Shown: positions 35,826-45,376, counted from the stretch's first letter. The stretch: 64,000 nt of DNA from CAZBXD01 sp965216395 (GCA_965216395.1 OZ244156.1:620001-684000), one strand, 5' to 3'. The notes: a model not told the origin generated them from the sequence alone. Numbers and translations are program-made.

Positions 35826-37330
35826 TAGGAACGTGCATAGATAACATCTAAGGTTGCGTCCCGTCCTGTCAATAAACATTTACCCAGTGATCCTGATTGA
35901 TCTTGCGGGATAACACGAATGGTTAATTTCTTTTCTTTTAAAAGTGAGGTAGTGGCTTCAATATCTTCACACCATTTACCACGCACAAATCCGGGATTTT
36001 TGTCATTATCAATAATATAACCATTATCTCTTTTAAAATGCGCATTGAGTTCATCGGGATGAGTCAGTGTTTTTAAATGTAGATCCCGATATTCTTTGGC
36101 TTGCTGAAATAATGCTTGATGGACATTATCTAAATAGGGCACAACATTCTCAATAAATTGACTACGTGGTACAAAATCTGGTTTTGTTTCCATCTCATGA
36201 CGTAATTTCATGGCTAGTTTTCCACTGTCAACATCGCGTTGGCCAATTTCTAAAACAATGGGAACGCCTTTTTTTATCCAATCCCATTTTTTGTCTTTGG
36301 CGTCTCTATTACGATCATCGAGGTGAATTCTAATTTTTTCATCGCCATAAAATTGTTGCTTTACGTCGTCTATAATATTCTTTGCATAATTGAATATAGC
36401 CTCTTTTGTATTCTCATCACGGATAATAGGGACAATCACAATTTGTTTCGGTGCAATTCTTGGCGGCAAACGCAGACCAATATCGTCACTATGCGTCATG
36501 ATTAGGCCGCCAATTAAACGTGTGGAAACTCCCCATGATGTTGTATGAACATGTTGCATATCGCCTTGATCATCTTGATATTGAATATGCGCGGCTTTAG
36601 CAAATGTTTGACCCAAATAGTGCGACGTGCCCATCTGTAAGGCCTTGCCGTCTTGCATCATGGCTTCTAATGTATAGGTTTCCACGGCGCCTGGGAAACG
36701 TTCATCTGGTGATTTAGGGCCCGTGATTACAGGAATAGCCATATAATCTTCGATCAGAATACGGTAAATTTCTAACATTTGTAAGGTTTCAGACTCGGCT
36801 TCGGCCGCTGTCGCATGGGCTGTGTGTCCTTCTTGCCATAGAAATTCTGCTGTTCTAAGGAAAAGGCGGGTGCGCATTTCCCAACGCATAACATTGGCCC
36901 ATTGGTTCAGTTTAAGCGGAAGATCACGATATGACTGAATCCATTTTGACATAGATTCCGCAATCACCGTTTCCGAAGTAGGTCGGATGACCAAAGGTTC
37001 GTCTAATTGGCCATCAATTTTTAATTGGCCATTGTCGTTGGTTAATTTTGTATGGGTGACCATCGCCATTTCTTTGGCAAACCCGTCAATATGTTCAGCT
37101 TCTTTTTCAAACAAACGCAACGGGATTAAGAGTGGAAAATAACAGTTATCATGTCCAGTTTCTTTGATCATATCATCAAGCAAGCGCTGAATTCTTTCCC
37201 AAATGCCATAACCCCATGGTTTAATGACCATACATCCACGCACCATAGAATTTTCGGCCATATCGGCCGCTTGGATAACATCTTGATACCATTGTGGAAA
37301 ATTTTTCTTACGTGTCGTTGACAAAGACAT
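35822..37330 (-). CDS. proS: Prolyl-tRNA synthetase, archaeal/eukaryotic type
   Basis: Charges tRNA-Pro. 502 residues of the class without the bacterial editing insertion and with the extra C-terminal domain. The start NFPQWYQDVIQAADMAENS, VRGCMVIKPWGYGIWERIQ and GHDNCYFPLLIP are hallmarks of this type; motif 2 is RWEMRTRLFLRTAEFLWQEGHTAH (RTAEFLWQEG near residue 160) and motif 3 is SDDIGLRLPPRIAP. It ends in a Tyr (VIYARSY), as this type does. Of the four zinc Cys of the C-terminal domain only two remain (GKWCED and LGKCLL). Alphaproteobacteria normally have the shorter bacterial form at this locus on the same strand as lolC; here the gene is of another type and inverted. Confidence 0.93.
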   Translation of the reverse strand: MSLSTTRKKNFPQWYQDVIQAADMAENSMVRGCMVIKPWGYGIWERIQRLLDDMIKETGHDNCYFPLLIPLRLFEKEAEHIDGFAKEMAMVTHTKLTNDNGQLKIDGQLDEPLVIRPTSETVIAESMSKWIQSYRDLPLKLNQWANVMRWEMRTRLFLRTAEFLWQEGHTAHATAAEAESETLQMLEIYRILIEDYMAIPVITGPKSPDERFPGAVETYTLEAMMQDGKALQMGTSHYLGQTFAKAAHIQYQDDQGDMQHVHTTSWGVSTRLIGGLIMTHSDDIGLRLPPRIAPKQIVIVPIIRDENTKEAIFNYAKNIIDDVKQQFYGDEKIRIHLDDRNRDAKDKKWDWIKKGVPIVLEIGQRDVDSGKLAMKLRHEMETKPDFVPRSQFIENVVPYLDNVHQALFQQAKEYRDLHLKTLTHPDELNAHFKRDNGYIIDNDKNPGFVRGKWCEDIEATTSLLKEKKLTIRVIPQDQSGSLGKCLLTGRDATLDVIYARSY

Positions 37331-37472
37331 ATAAAACGCACTTTCATTTAAGTTGAAAATAAATATATGGCGTATTTTTTAAACGAAAAATATAAAAAGC
37401 GCAATAACCAAGCTAGACAGAATTGCAATATTACCTTAGTTTCTATCATGAAAAATAATAACAGGATTTTAA

Positions 37473-38717
37473 ATGATTTTTTCTGCTTTTGAACGAATGG
37501 TGGCATGGCGATATTTCCGCGCAAAACGGCGTGAGAGTTTTATTGCGGTGATTACTGGCTTCTCGCTGATTGGTATTGCTCTAGGTGTGGCGACTTTGAT
37601 TATCGTGATGTCCGTGATGAACGGGTTTCGTCATGAATTGGTCAGCCGTATTTTAGGTTTAAATGGTCATCTCAACGTCTATTCAACCACTGGCGCGATG
37701 ACCGATTATATATATAATACGGATCTGATTAAAGGGGTATCGGGCGTTACGCGGGTCACACCAACAGTAGAAGCACAAGCCTTAGTTACGGCGCGCGGTC
37801 TTAGTTCCGGCGCGGTTGTGCGTGGGATATCGGTTACAAGTTTTGCAGAAAAGAAACTGCTTTTTGACGCTGTTCCGGTAGAATATAGAAATAATTTCCG
37901 TGGCGATCAAATTTTAATTGGTCATGAGATGGCACGCCGCATGGGGGTAAAAGTTGGTGATCATCTCACACTGGTTAGTCCTAAGGGAAAAACAACACCC
38001 TTTGGCACAGTACCGCGTAGTCGCGCTTACCCTATTGGGGGAATTTTTGATGTGGGTATGTTTGAATATGACAGCGGTTTTGTCTTTATGCCCCTTGAAA
38101 CGGCACAGCAATTTTTTCAATTTCCAGAAACTGTTACAACATTAGAAATCATGATCGATAATCCGCAAAACTATGCTTCATTGGCACAACGGATTGCTAC
38201 AGGAGTTGGGACAGGGTATTATGTGACGGATTGGCAAGAAATGAACAGCAGTTTTTTCAACGCACTTCAGGTTGAACGTAATGTTATGTTTCTTATTTTA
38301 ACCATGATTATATTGGTGGCCGCCTTTAACATTATATCCTCGCTCATAATGTTGGTAAAAGATAAGGGGCGTGATATTGCTATTTTACGAACAATGGGCG
38401 CAACAAAGGGCGCCGTGATGCGGATATTTTTCCTCACAGGTGCACGCATCGGTGTCATGGGGACTGTTTTTGGCGCCTTTTTGGGCATTTTGATTGCGTT
38501 AAATATCGGTAAGTTACAAAATTTTATTGAGCAAACGACAGGGAGTTCTCTTTTCCCAGCAGAGGTTTATTTTTTAAGTAATTTACCGTCCATCGTTGAA
38601 TGGGAAGAAGTGTTTGCAGTGGTCGCTATGGCGTTATTCTTATCTTTTGCAGCAACCATATATCCCAGTTGGCGCGCCGCCAAATTGGATCCCATTGCCG
38701 CCCTTCGTTACGAATAA
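37473..38717 (+). CDS. lolC: Lipoprotein-releasing system permease LolC/LolE
   Basis: Inner-membrane permease of the ABC machine that pulls lipoproteins from the membrane and hands them to LolA. 414 residues: first helix around residues 23-47 after MVAWRYFRAKRRESFIAVI, a periplasmic domain of about 220 residues, then three helices (MFLILTMIILVAAFNIISSLIMLV near residue 268, and two more), and the cytoplasmic coupling segment KGRDIAILRTMGATKGAVMRIF. It ends with ATIYPSWRAAKLDPIAALRYE, a typical family end. A single LolC/E copy suggests a homodimer or LolF-like arrangement. lolD follows after one intervening gene. Confidence 0.93.
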   Translation: MIFSAFERMVAWRYFRAKRRESFIAVITGFSLIGIALGVATLIIVMSVMNGFRHELVSRILGLNGHLNVYSTTGAMTDYIYNTDLIKGVSGVTRVTPTVEAQALVTARGLSSGAVVRGISVTSFAEKKLLFDAVPVEYRNNFRGDQILIGHEMARRMGVKVGDHLTLVSPKGKTTPFGTVPRSRAYPIGGIFDVGMFEYDSGFVFMPLETAQQFFQFPETVTTLEIMIDNPQNYASLAQRIATGVGTGYYVTDWQEMNSSFFNALQVERNVMFLILTMIILVAAFNIISSLIMLVKDKGRDIAILRTMGATKGAVMRIFFLTGARIGVMGTVFGAFLGILIALNIGKLQNFIEQTTGSSLFPAEVYFLSNLPSIVEWEEVFAVVAMALFLSFAATIYPSWRAAKLDPIAALRYE

Positions 38718-38743
38718 ATTGACTTTTAAGAAAGTAAAAATAA

Positions 38744-39169
38744 ATGACAACAAAAACAACACTCGATATGGTTCATGAATTTCACACAGTCTATAATTGC
38801 GTTTCATGTGAAAAGCCAAATTTGACCAATAAGGCTGTTAATGATTTTCGTGTTAATTTCTTACAAGAAGAATTGGACGAATTAAAAGAAGCTTTAGCCA
38901 ATAATGACCTTGTTGAAGTTTTAGATGCGCTCACTGATTTGCAATATGTATTGGATGGAACATATTTGTCATTTGGTTTACAAGTGGCAAAACAACCTGC
39001 ATTTGACGAAGTGCACCGCTCTAATATGAGTAAATTAGACGAAAATGGTCATCCCATCATTCGTGAAAGTGACGGCAAAGTGCTCAAAGGGCCAAATTAT
39101 TCTAAACCCGATCTGGCCAAGGTTTTGCGCGAAACTTATCCTGAATTAAAGGATCAGTTATCATCATGA
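38744..39169 (+). CDS. MazG/PRA-PH-like nucleoside triphosphate pyrophosphohydrolase
   Basis: 141 residues of the all-alpha NTP pyrophosphohydrolase fold (phosphoribosyl-ATP pyrophosphohydrolase-like branch). The metal motif is EELDELKEAL near residue 45, followed by EVLDALTDLQYVLDG near residue 65. The C-terminal part has the branch's FDEVHRSNMSKLDENGHPI and DGKVLKGPNYSKPDL. It presumably hydrolyses an NTP or dNTP to NMP and pyrophosphate; the substrate is unknown. It sits between lolC and lolD, which are normally adjacent, and overlaps lolD by 4 bases, so it is translated with the Lol operon. Confidence 0.85.
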   Translation: MTTKTTLDMVHEFHTVYNCVSCEKPNLTNKAVNDFRVNFLQEELDELKEALANNDLVEVLDALTDLQYVLDGTYLSFGLQVAKQPAFDEVHRSNMSKLDENGHPIIRESDGKVLKGPNYSKPDLAKVLRETYPELKDQLSS

Positions 39170-39852
39170 TGCATGTTTCACCCATCTTAAAACTGGATCA
39201 TATTCACCATATTTATAACCGCGGTCAGGCTAATCAATTGACCGTTTTGGACGATATTAATTTACATGTCAATCAAGGTGAAATTGTGGCCTTAGTGGGA
39301 CAATCAGGAACAGGTAAATCAACATTATTGCATATTGCGGGTCTGCTTGATCGCGCGGCTTCTGGTCAGGTGATCATCAATCAAAAAGATACAACTGATT
39401 TAAATGATGATCGACGCACCGCAATACGTCGTGAATCAATTGGTTTTGTCTATCAATTTCATCATCTTTTACCTGAATTTACCGCCCAAGAAAATGTGGT
39501 CTTACCACAGCTTAGCCACGGTATTTCAACTGAAAAAGCACAAAAAAGAGCAGCTGAATTACTGATAGAAATGGGTTTAAAAGAACGTTTAAACCATCGC
39601 CCTAACCAGTTATCAGGTGGAGAGCAACAACGTGTTGCCATTGCGCGTGCCTTAGCAAATAAACCAGATTTGATTTTGGCTGATGAACCAACAGGTAATT
39701 TAGATGTCAAAACCGCGGATCTTGTTTTTGATATGTTTTTAGATATTGTGCGTAGTCAAGGCAGTGGCGCTTTAATTGCTACACATAATCCACAACTCGC
39801 CAAACGTATGGATCGAATCCTTAAAATCGAAGGGGGACATATTATTGTCTGA
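39166..39852 (+). CDS. lolD: Lipoprotein-releasing system ATP-binding protein LolD
   Basis: ABC ATPase that powers the LolC permease. 228 residues: Walker A GQSGTGKST (near residue 45), Q-loop FVYQFHHLLPEFTAQENV, signature LSGGEQQRVAIARAL (near residue 146), Walker B LILADEPTGNLD and the H-loop ATHNP. The FHHLLPEF segment after the Q-loop is characteristic of LolD. The ATG overlaps the preceding stop (ATGA), and its own end overlaps the start of dnaE. Confidence 0.96.
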   Translation: MMHVSPILKLDHIHHIYNRGQANQLTVLDDINLHVNQGEIVALVGQSGTGKSTLLHIAGLLDRAASGQVIINQKDTTDLNDDRRTAIRRESIGFVYQFHHLLPEFTAQENVVLPQLSHGISTEKAQKRAAELLIEMGLKERLNHRPNQLSGGEQQRVAIARALANKPDLILADEPTGNLDVKTADLVFDMFLDIVRSQGSGALIATHNPQLAKRMDRILKIEGGHIIV

Positions 39853-42800
39853 TTTGATTGATCCAAAATTTATTCATCTGCATGTTCATTCGGCTTACTC
39901 TCTAGCTGAGGGGGCCATTAAGATTCCCAAATTGCTGGATTTGTGTATGGATAATCAAATGCCGGCTGTTGCGGTAACCGATACCAATAATATGTTTGGC
40001 GCGATGGATTTTGCGATGTCGGCCGTTAAAAAGGGTATTCAGCCGATATTAGGGACACAGTTGGATATTTATTTGGAAGCATCGGACAATACTGATCCGA
40101 GACATGTTTTAAATAAAACTATTCAAACAGCACCGATCGTCTTACTCGCGCAAAGTGAGTTGGGCTATAAAAATTTGTGTAAACTGATCAGCCGTGCATA
40201 TGTGGGTAAAAATGAAACAGGCGAACCCACAGGCCTTAATTTAAAAGAGTTTTCTGGTTTGACGGAGGGGCTGATTTGTTTAACAGGCGGCCCGGATGGG
40301 CCAATCGGGTATTATCTAAAAAATCAAAATAAGGATATATTGAATAAAACAATTAAACAGTTTGAAACTCTTTTTCCAAAGAGAGTTTATATCGAATTGA
40401 TGCGTCATGGTGAAAATTGGGATCGTCAATTAGATAACCAAATGATTGAATTGGCGCATGAAAGAAATATTCCATTGGTCGCAACAAATAATTGTTATTT
40501 CCCCAATAAAGACATGTATCGTGCGCATGACGCTTTGCTTTGTATTGCCGCGGGCAGTTATGTGTCACAAACCGATCGACGCACCGAAACGCCCGATCAT
40601 TACTTTAAATCACAAGATGAAATGGTGGCTTTATTTAGTGATGTTCCAGAAGCGATCATAAACACAGTGCAAATTGCCAAACGGTGTCATTTTATTTTGA
40701 AACCGATTGATGTTCAGCTGCCTGAATCCGATACGTCAGAGGGTAGGGACGAAGCTCAAGAGTTACGTTATCAATCTGAAAAAGGTTTGGATTGGCGTCT
40801 AGAGACCTATGTCTATACCGATGAAATGTCAGATACAGACAAAAAAGAAATTCGCAAAACATATTTTGACCGCCTTGAGATGGAGCTTAATATTATCATT
40901 GAAATGGGTTTCCCAGGGTATTTTTTGATTGTTGCCGATTTTATCGAATGGTCAAAACAACAAAATATCCCTGTGGGCCCTGGTCGTGGATCGGGTGGTG
41001 GTTCGGTTGTCGCATGGGCGATTAAAATCATTGATATTGACCCGATTGAATATAGTTTGCTTTTTGAACGTTTTTTGAATCCAGAACGTGTTTCTATGCC
41101 TGATTTTGATGTCGATTTCTGCCAATCGCGCCGCGATGAAGTGATCCAATATGTACAAAGAAAATACGGTAAAGACCGTGTCGCTCAGATTATTACCTTT
41201 GGTAAATTACAAGCGCGCGCGGTTGTGCGCGATGTGGGACGTGTATTACAAATGCCGTATGGTCAGGTTAACCGAATTTCTAATATGATCCCTAATAATC
41301 CGGCCAAACCAACAACGTTGAAACAGGCTGTTGATGAGGATCCAGAATTTAAACGTCTCTGCGATGAGGATGAGGTGGTAAAGCGGCTTATTACAATTGC
41401 ATTGCAATTAGAGGGGCTCTATCGCCATGCATCCACTCATGCGGCGGGGATTGTGATCGGGAATAAACCATTGGAAGAAATTGTCCCCCTTTATCAAGAT
41501 GCACGTTCAGATATGCCGGCGACACAATATAATTTAAAATATGTCGAGCTTGTGTCATTGGTGAAATTTGACTTTCTGGGGCTCAAAACACTCACGGTTC
41601 TACAAAAAGCGGTTGAATATATCAAAGATTCAACGGGGGATGAGATTGACTTGCTTGCGCTCCCTATGGAAGATAAAAAGACTTATGATATGCTTTCAAC
41701 GGGTAAATCAACGGGTGTTTTTCAGTTCGAAGCCAGTTTTATCCAAGATGTGCTACGCAAGGCAAAACCTAATCGTATTGGCGATTTGATTGCTTTAACA
41801 TCTTTGAATCGTCCAGGGCCGATGGATAATATTCCCGATTATATTGCTTATAAAAACGGTGAAAAAGAAATTCAATATCCGCATAATGCTCTGCAAGATA
41901 TGTTAGAAGAAACCTATGGTATTATGGTTTATCAAGAACAGGTTATGCAGGCGGCACAGGTTTTGGCCGGCTATACGCTTGGCGGTGCGGATTTGTTACG
42001 CCGTGCAATGGGTAAGAAAATTCAAGCAGAAATGGATAAACAAAGAGAGATTTTTGTTGAAGGCGCGGCGAAAATTTCAAACATCTCTTCAGAAAAAGCC
42101 AATGAAATTTTTGATTTGATCTCTAAATTTGCTGGCTATGGTTTTAACAAATCACATGCCGCCGCTTATTCGATTATCAGTTATCAATCCGCTTATTTAA
42201 AAACGTATTATCCGGTTGAGTTTATGGCCGCATTGATGACTTTGGATATGGGAAACACGGATAAAATTAATTTTTACCGTCAAGATTTACGCCGTATGGG
42301 GATTCAGCTTTTACCCCCTGATATTAATCATTCGATTGATTGTTTTAAAGTTGAAGAAACCGATCAAGGAAAGGCGATACGTTATGCTTTTGCAGCTTTA
42401 AAGGGCGCGGGACAACAAGCCATGCAGAGTTTAGTATCAATACGTGAAGAAACGGGACAATTTAAAACGATTGATGATTTTATGCGCCGTATTGATATGA
42501 AATCTTTCAGTAAAAAGCAGTTTGAAGTTTTAACGTGCGCGGGTGCTTTTGACAGTCTCAACATCCCACGATCGTGTTTATATAATGCGAGTGATTATTT
42601 AATGCGCCAAGCTAGTCAATGGGCCCAAGAAAAATCATCAGGCCAAGTCAGCTTGTTTGGCCAATCACAAGAAGAGAATACATGGCAAGAAAAAGTCATG
42701 ATTTCGGACGAAGATACTTGGGATCAATTGGAACAATTACAAAAAGAATTTTCAGCTATTGGGTTTTATCTTTCGGCGCATCCGCTTGATTCCCAAACCG

Positions 42801-43357
42801 ATATTCTTGAAAAAAATTGTTTTAAATCTTTTTCTGAGGTGAAATCCTATCTCAAAAATTCTAAACATCCATCAGCGCGTGTCAAAATGGCGGGTGTCGT
42901 TATTAAACGACAAGAAAAACGTTCAGAAAGGGGACGTTTTGCTTTCTTAACTTTGTCAGACCAGTCTGGGCTGTACGATGTCACGGTTTATACTGAACCT
43001 TTAATGACATTTCGTGATATCATGGAAACAGGTAAGATTTTAGCCATTTCAGCCGATGCCACGTTACGTGATGAAGAAGATATTCGTCTTATTTTGCGTA
43101 CAGCATCAGTTCTTAACGAAGAACTCGCCGGAAAGATTAGCCATGTTGATATTAAGTTGGAAAATGAAGATACGATTGATGAACTTATTCCGTTGATTTC
43201 TGATAAATCTAATGGTCCTGTTAAAATATCGCTTACGTTGCCGTTAAAAACCTTACAAAAAACTGTGACGATCAAATTTGATTATGGTTTTATGCTGCAA
43301 GCCGATGATCTTGATTACTTAAAAAGATTAAAAGAAGCACAGGTTTCGACGTCTTAA
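39845..43357 (+). CDS. dnaE: DNA polymerase III alpha subunit
   Basis: Replicative DNA polymerase catalytic subunit, 1170 residues. The frame extends upstream into lolD, but the TTG at 39845 is chosen: AAGGGGG ends 8 bases before it and the product then starts MSDLIDPKFIHLHVHSAYS, the normal PHP-domain start. The polymerase core has GPGRGSGGGSVVAW and the catalytic aspartates in PDFDVDFC (near residue 420), followed by AGYGFNKSHAAAYS, helix-hairpin-helix sequences and an OB fold (VKMAGVVIKRQEKRSERGRFAFLTLSD). It overlaps lolD by 8 bases. Confidence 0.97.
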   Translation: MSDLIDPKFIHLHVHSAYSLAEGAIKIPKLLDLCMDNQMPAVAVTDTNNMFGAMDFAMSAVKKGIQPILGTQLDIYLEASDNTDPRHVLNKTIQTAPIVLLAQSELGYKNLCKLISRAYVGKNETGEPTGLNLKEFSGLTEGLICLTGGPDGPIGYYLKNQNKDILNKTIKQFETLFPKRVYIELMRHGENWDRQLDNQMIELAHERNIPLVATNNCYFPNKDMYRAHDALLCIAAGSYVSQTDRRTETPDHYFKSQDEMVALFSDVPEAIINTVQIAKRCHFILKPIDVQLPESDTSEGRDEAQELRYQSEKGLDWRLETYVYTDEMSDTDKKEIRKTYFDRLEMELNIIIEMGFPGYFLIVADFIEWSKQQNIPVGPGRGSGGGSVVAWAIKIIDIDPIEYSLLFERFLNPERVSMPDFDVDFCQSRRDEVIQYVQRKYGKDRVAQIITFGKLQARAVVRDVGRVLQMPYGQVNRISNMIPNNPAKPTTLKQAVDEDPEFKRLCDEDEVVKRLITIALQLEGLYRHASTHAAGIVIGNKPLEEIVPLYQDARSDMPATQYNLKYVELVSLVKFDFLGLKTLTVLQKAVEYIKDSTGDEIDLLALPMEDKKTYDMLSTGKSTGVFQFEASFIQDVLRKAKPNRIGDLIALTSLNRPGPMDNIPDYIAYKNGEKEIQYPHNALQDMLEETYGIMVYQEQVMQAAQVLAGYTLGGADLLRRAMGKKIQAEMDKQREIFVEGAAKISNISSEKANEIFDLISKFAGYGFNKSHAAAYSIISYQSAYLKTYYPVEFMAALMTLDMGNTDKINFYRQDLRRMGIQLLPPDINHSIDCFKVEETDQGKAIRYAFAALKGAGQQAMQSLVSIREETGQFKTIDDFMRRIDMKSFSKKQFEVLTCAGAFDSLNIPRSCLYNASDYLMRQASQWAQEKSSGQVSLFGQSQEENTWQEKVMISDEDTWDQLEQLQKEFSAIGFYLSAHPLDSQTDILEKNCFKSFSEVKSYLKNSKHPSARVKMAGVVIKRQEKRSERGRFAFLTLSDQSGLYDVTVYTEPLMTFRDIMETGKILAISADATLRDEEDIRLILRTASVLNEELAGKISHVDIKLENEDTIDELIPLISDKSNGPVKISLTLPLKTLQKTVTIKFDYGFMLQADDLDYLKRLKEAQVSTS

Positions 43358-43383
43358 TTTTTTAAATTAATCACAATAAATAC

Positions 43384-43412
43384 TTGCAATTTATATTGTG
43401 AACGTGTAAAAG
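43384..43412 (+). promoter_or_regulatory. rpsB: Candidate rpsB promoter
   Basis: TTGCAA (43384-43389), 17-base spacer, TAAAAG (43407-43412). A transcript from here would have a leader of about 115 bases containing the two-stem structure described separately. Confidence 0.45.
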
Positions 43413-43468
43413 GCTTGAAACTATTAACTTCACACACGGTTTCGGGCTGATGAACTTGTTTCAGAATC

Positions 43469-43527
43469 CCTCCGGTGGCCTTAATACTGAGGCTCACAAG
43501 AAATCGTGGAGGACTAACCGGAAAAGG
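43469..43527 (+). promoter_or_regulatory. rpsB: Structured rpsB leader (candidate S2 autoregulation site)
   Basis: A stem 43475-43481/43490-43497 (GTGGCCT with AGGCTCAC, one bulged T) is enclosed by a second stem, CCTCC 43469-43473 with GGAGG 43508-43512. GGAAAAGG (43520-43527), the likely ribosome site, lies just after it. The position fits a leader through which S2 represses its own operon, as known in E. coli; the link here is inference. Confidence 0.4.
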
Positions 43528-43536
43528 ATATAAAAA

Positions 43537-44466
43537 ATGGCTATTCCTACTTTTACTATGCGTCAGCTTCTTGAGGCGGGCGTTCACTTTGGACACAACA
43601 CACGTCGTTGGAACCCAAAAATGAAACCATTCATTTTTGGTGAGCGTAATAAGGTTCATATCATTGATCTGCAACAGACGGTCCCGATGTTGTATAATGC
43701 CCTCAATGAAATTCGTGCTATTGCTGCAAAGGGTGGGCGCGTTCTTTTTGTGGGGACGAAACGTCAAGCACAGGACAAGGTTCGCGAAGCGGCAGAAAAA
43801 TCAGGTCAATACTACGTGAATCATCGTTGGTTGGGTGGTATGATGACCAATTGGAAAACGATTTCCAATTCCATTAAACGTCTAAGTGATTTAGAAAAGA
43901 TTCTTAATGATGAAAGCGCGTCTGGTTTGACAAAGAAAGAACTTTTAACGCTTGAGCGTGAAAGAAAGAAGCTTGAGTCAGCTATTGGTGGTATCCGTGA
44001 AATGGGTGGGGTGCCAGAAGCTGTTATTGTTATTGACACCAATAAGGAAGATATTGCTATTAAAGAAGCAAACAAATTGAATATTCCCGTTTTTGCTGTG
44101 ATTGATACAAATTCTGATCCAGCAGGTATTGATTTCCCCATTCCAGGCAATGACGATTCTTTGCGCGCGATTGATCTTTACACAGAGCTTTTTACAGGCG
44201 CTATTCTTGATGGTATGGCTGAAGAAATGGCTTCTGCAGGTATTGATCTGGGTGCTATGGAACAGGTTAAAGAGGAAGCGCTAGAAGAAAAGCAAGCGGA
44301 TAAATCCAAAGAAAAAGCTTCTGAAGAAGCGAAACAGGACGAAAAAAAATCTGCTGTTAAAGTTGAGAAAAAGACAACAAAACGCGCTACTAAAAAAGCT
44401 GAAGAGGATGATTCTGAAGCTGAGACAGTTGAAAAATCAGAGAATAAAAAACAAGCACAAGCTTAA
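43537..44466 (+). CDS. rpsB: 30S ribosomal protein S2
   Basis: Small-subunit protein bound between head and body of the 30S. The family core covers residues 1-235: TMRQLLEAGVHFGHNTRRWNPKM, FVGTKRQAQ, RWLGGMMTNWKTI and the late FAVIDTNSDP..IDFPIPGNDDS. At 309 residues it carries an added charged tail of about 65 residues, alternating acidic and Lys-rich (EKKTTKRATKKAEEDDSEAE). It is first gene of the rpsB-tsf-pyrH-frr run, 16 bases before tsf. Confidence 0.97.
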   Translation: MAIPTFTMRQLLEAGVHFGHNTRRWNPKMKPFIFGERNKVHIIDLQQTVPMLYNALNEIRAIAAKGGRVLFVGTKRQAQDKVREAAEKSGQYYVNHRWLGGMMTNWKTISNSIKRLSDLEKILNDESASGLTKKELLTLERERKKLESAIGGIREMGGVPEAVIVIDTNKEDIAIKEANKLNIPVFAVIDTNSDPAGIDFPIPGNDDSLRAIDLYTELFTGAILDGMAEEMASAGIDLGAMEQVKEEALEEKQADKSKEKASEEAKQDEKKSAVKVEKKTTKRATKKAEEDDSEAETVEKSENKKQAQA

Positions 44467-44482
44467 GAAAGGATAAATTAAG

Positions 44483-45376
44483 ATGGCAAATATTACAGCT
44501 GCACTCGTTAAAGAATTGCGCGAAAAATCAGGCGCAGGAATGATGGATTGTAAAAAAGCACTTTCTGAAACAAATGGTGATTTAGAAGCAGCGATGGATT
44601 GGTTGCGTAAAAAAGGGATTGCTTCTGCTGAGAAAAAGTCATCGCGCGTTGCTGCTGATGGTCTTGTGTCTGTTGCTGTTTCTGGAAATAAAGGGGCAAT
44701 CATTGAATTAAACGCTGAGACTGATTTTGTTGCGCGTAATGAGCAATTCCAAACATTCCTTAGTGAATTAACACAACATGTTTTAGAAAATGGTGCTGAT
44801 AATCTTGAGAATCAAGCGTTTAAAGGTAAGACAGTTTCAGAATCTGTAACGGATTTGATCGCAACAATTGGTGAGAATATTTCACTACGTCGCGCAGAGG
44901 TTGTGATGGTCGATAATGGTGTTGTTGCTTCTTATGTTCATTCACCCGTTGCACCGAATATGGGTAAAATTGCTGTTTTAGTTGCTTTGGAAGGTTCTGA
45001 TACAGAAAAGCTTAATGCTTTAGGGAAACAAGTTGCTATGCATATTGCCGCAGCAAAGCCAGAGTCACTGAATATTGCTGATTTAGATCAAGCAAAATTA
45101 GACCGTGAACGCGATGTATTGGTTGATCAAGCACGTGCCAGCGGTAAGCCAGAAGAGATCATTGGTAAAATGGTTGAAGGTCGTTTGCGCAAATATTATG
45201 AAGAAGTTGTTTTAAATGAACAAGTTTTTGTAATTGACGGTGAAAATAAAGTGGGTAAAGTTGTTGAGCAAGCTGGCGCTAAAATAAGTTCTTATACATG
45301 TTATGTTCTTGGTGAAGGTATCGAGAAAAAAGATGAGAATTTTGCAGAGGAAGTTGCCGCAGCGCTTGCAAGCTAG
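44483..45376 (+). CDS. tsf: Elongation factor Ts
   Basis: Nucleotide exchange factor for EF-Tu. 297 residues: the UBA-like start ALVKELREKSGAGMMDCKKALSE with the following GDLEAAMDWLRKKG, then the TDFVARNEQF contact motif in the core. The length and order are typical. It is 16 bases from rpsB and 41 bases before pyrH, within the conserved translation operon. Confidence 0.98.
   Translation: MANITAALVKELREKSGAGMMDCKKALSETNGDLEAAMDWLRKKGIASAEKKSSRVAADGLVSVAVSGNKGAIIELNAETDFVARNEQFQTFLSELTQHVLENGADNLENQAFKGKTVSESVTDLIATIGENISLRRAEVVMVDNGVVASYVHSPVAPNMGKIAVLVALEGSDTEKLNALGKQVAMHIAAAKPESLNIADLDQAKLDRERDVLVDQARASGKPEEIIGKMVEGRLRKYYEEVVLNEQVFVIDGENKVGKVVEQAGAKISSYTCYVLGEGIEKKDENFAEEVAAALAS

Noticed and set aside
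39776..39844. ATG start for DnaE inside lolD
   Set aside because: The TTG at 39845 has an AAGGGGG ribosome site and yields the canonical N-terminus.
43354..43767. 137-residue minus-strand frame across the rpsB leader and start
   Set aside because: It overlaps the strongly conserved rpsB coding sequence and leader, and shows no protein-like pattern or start signal.
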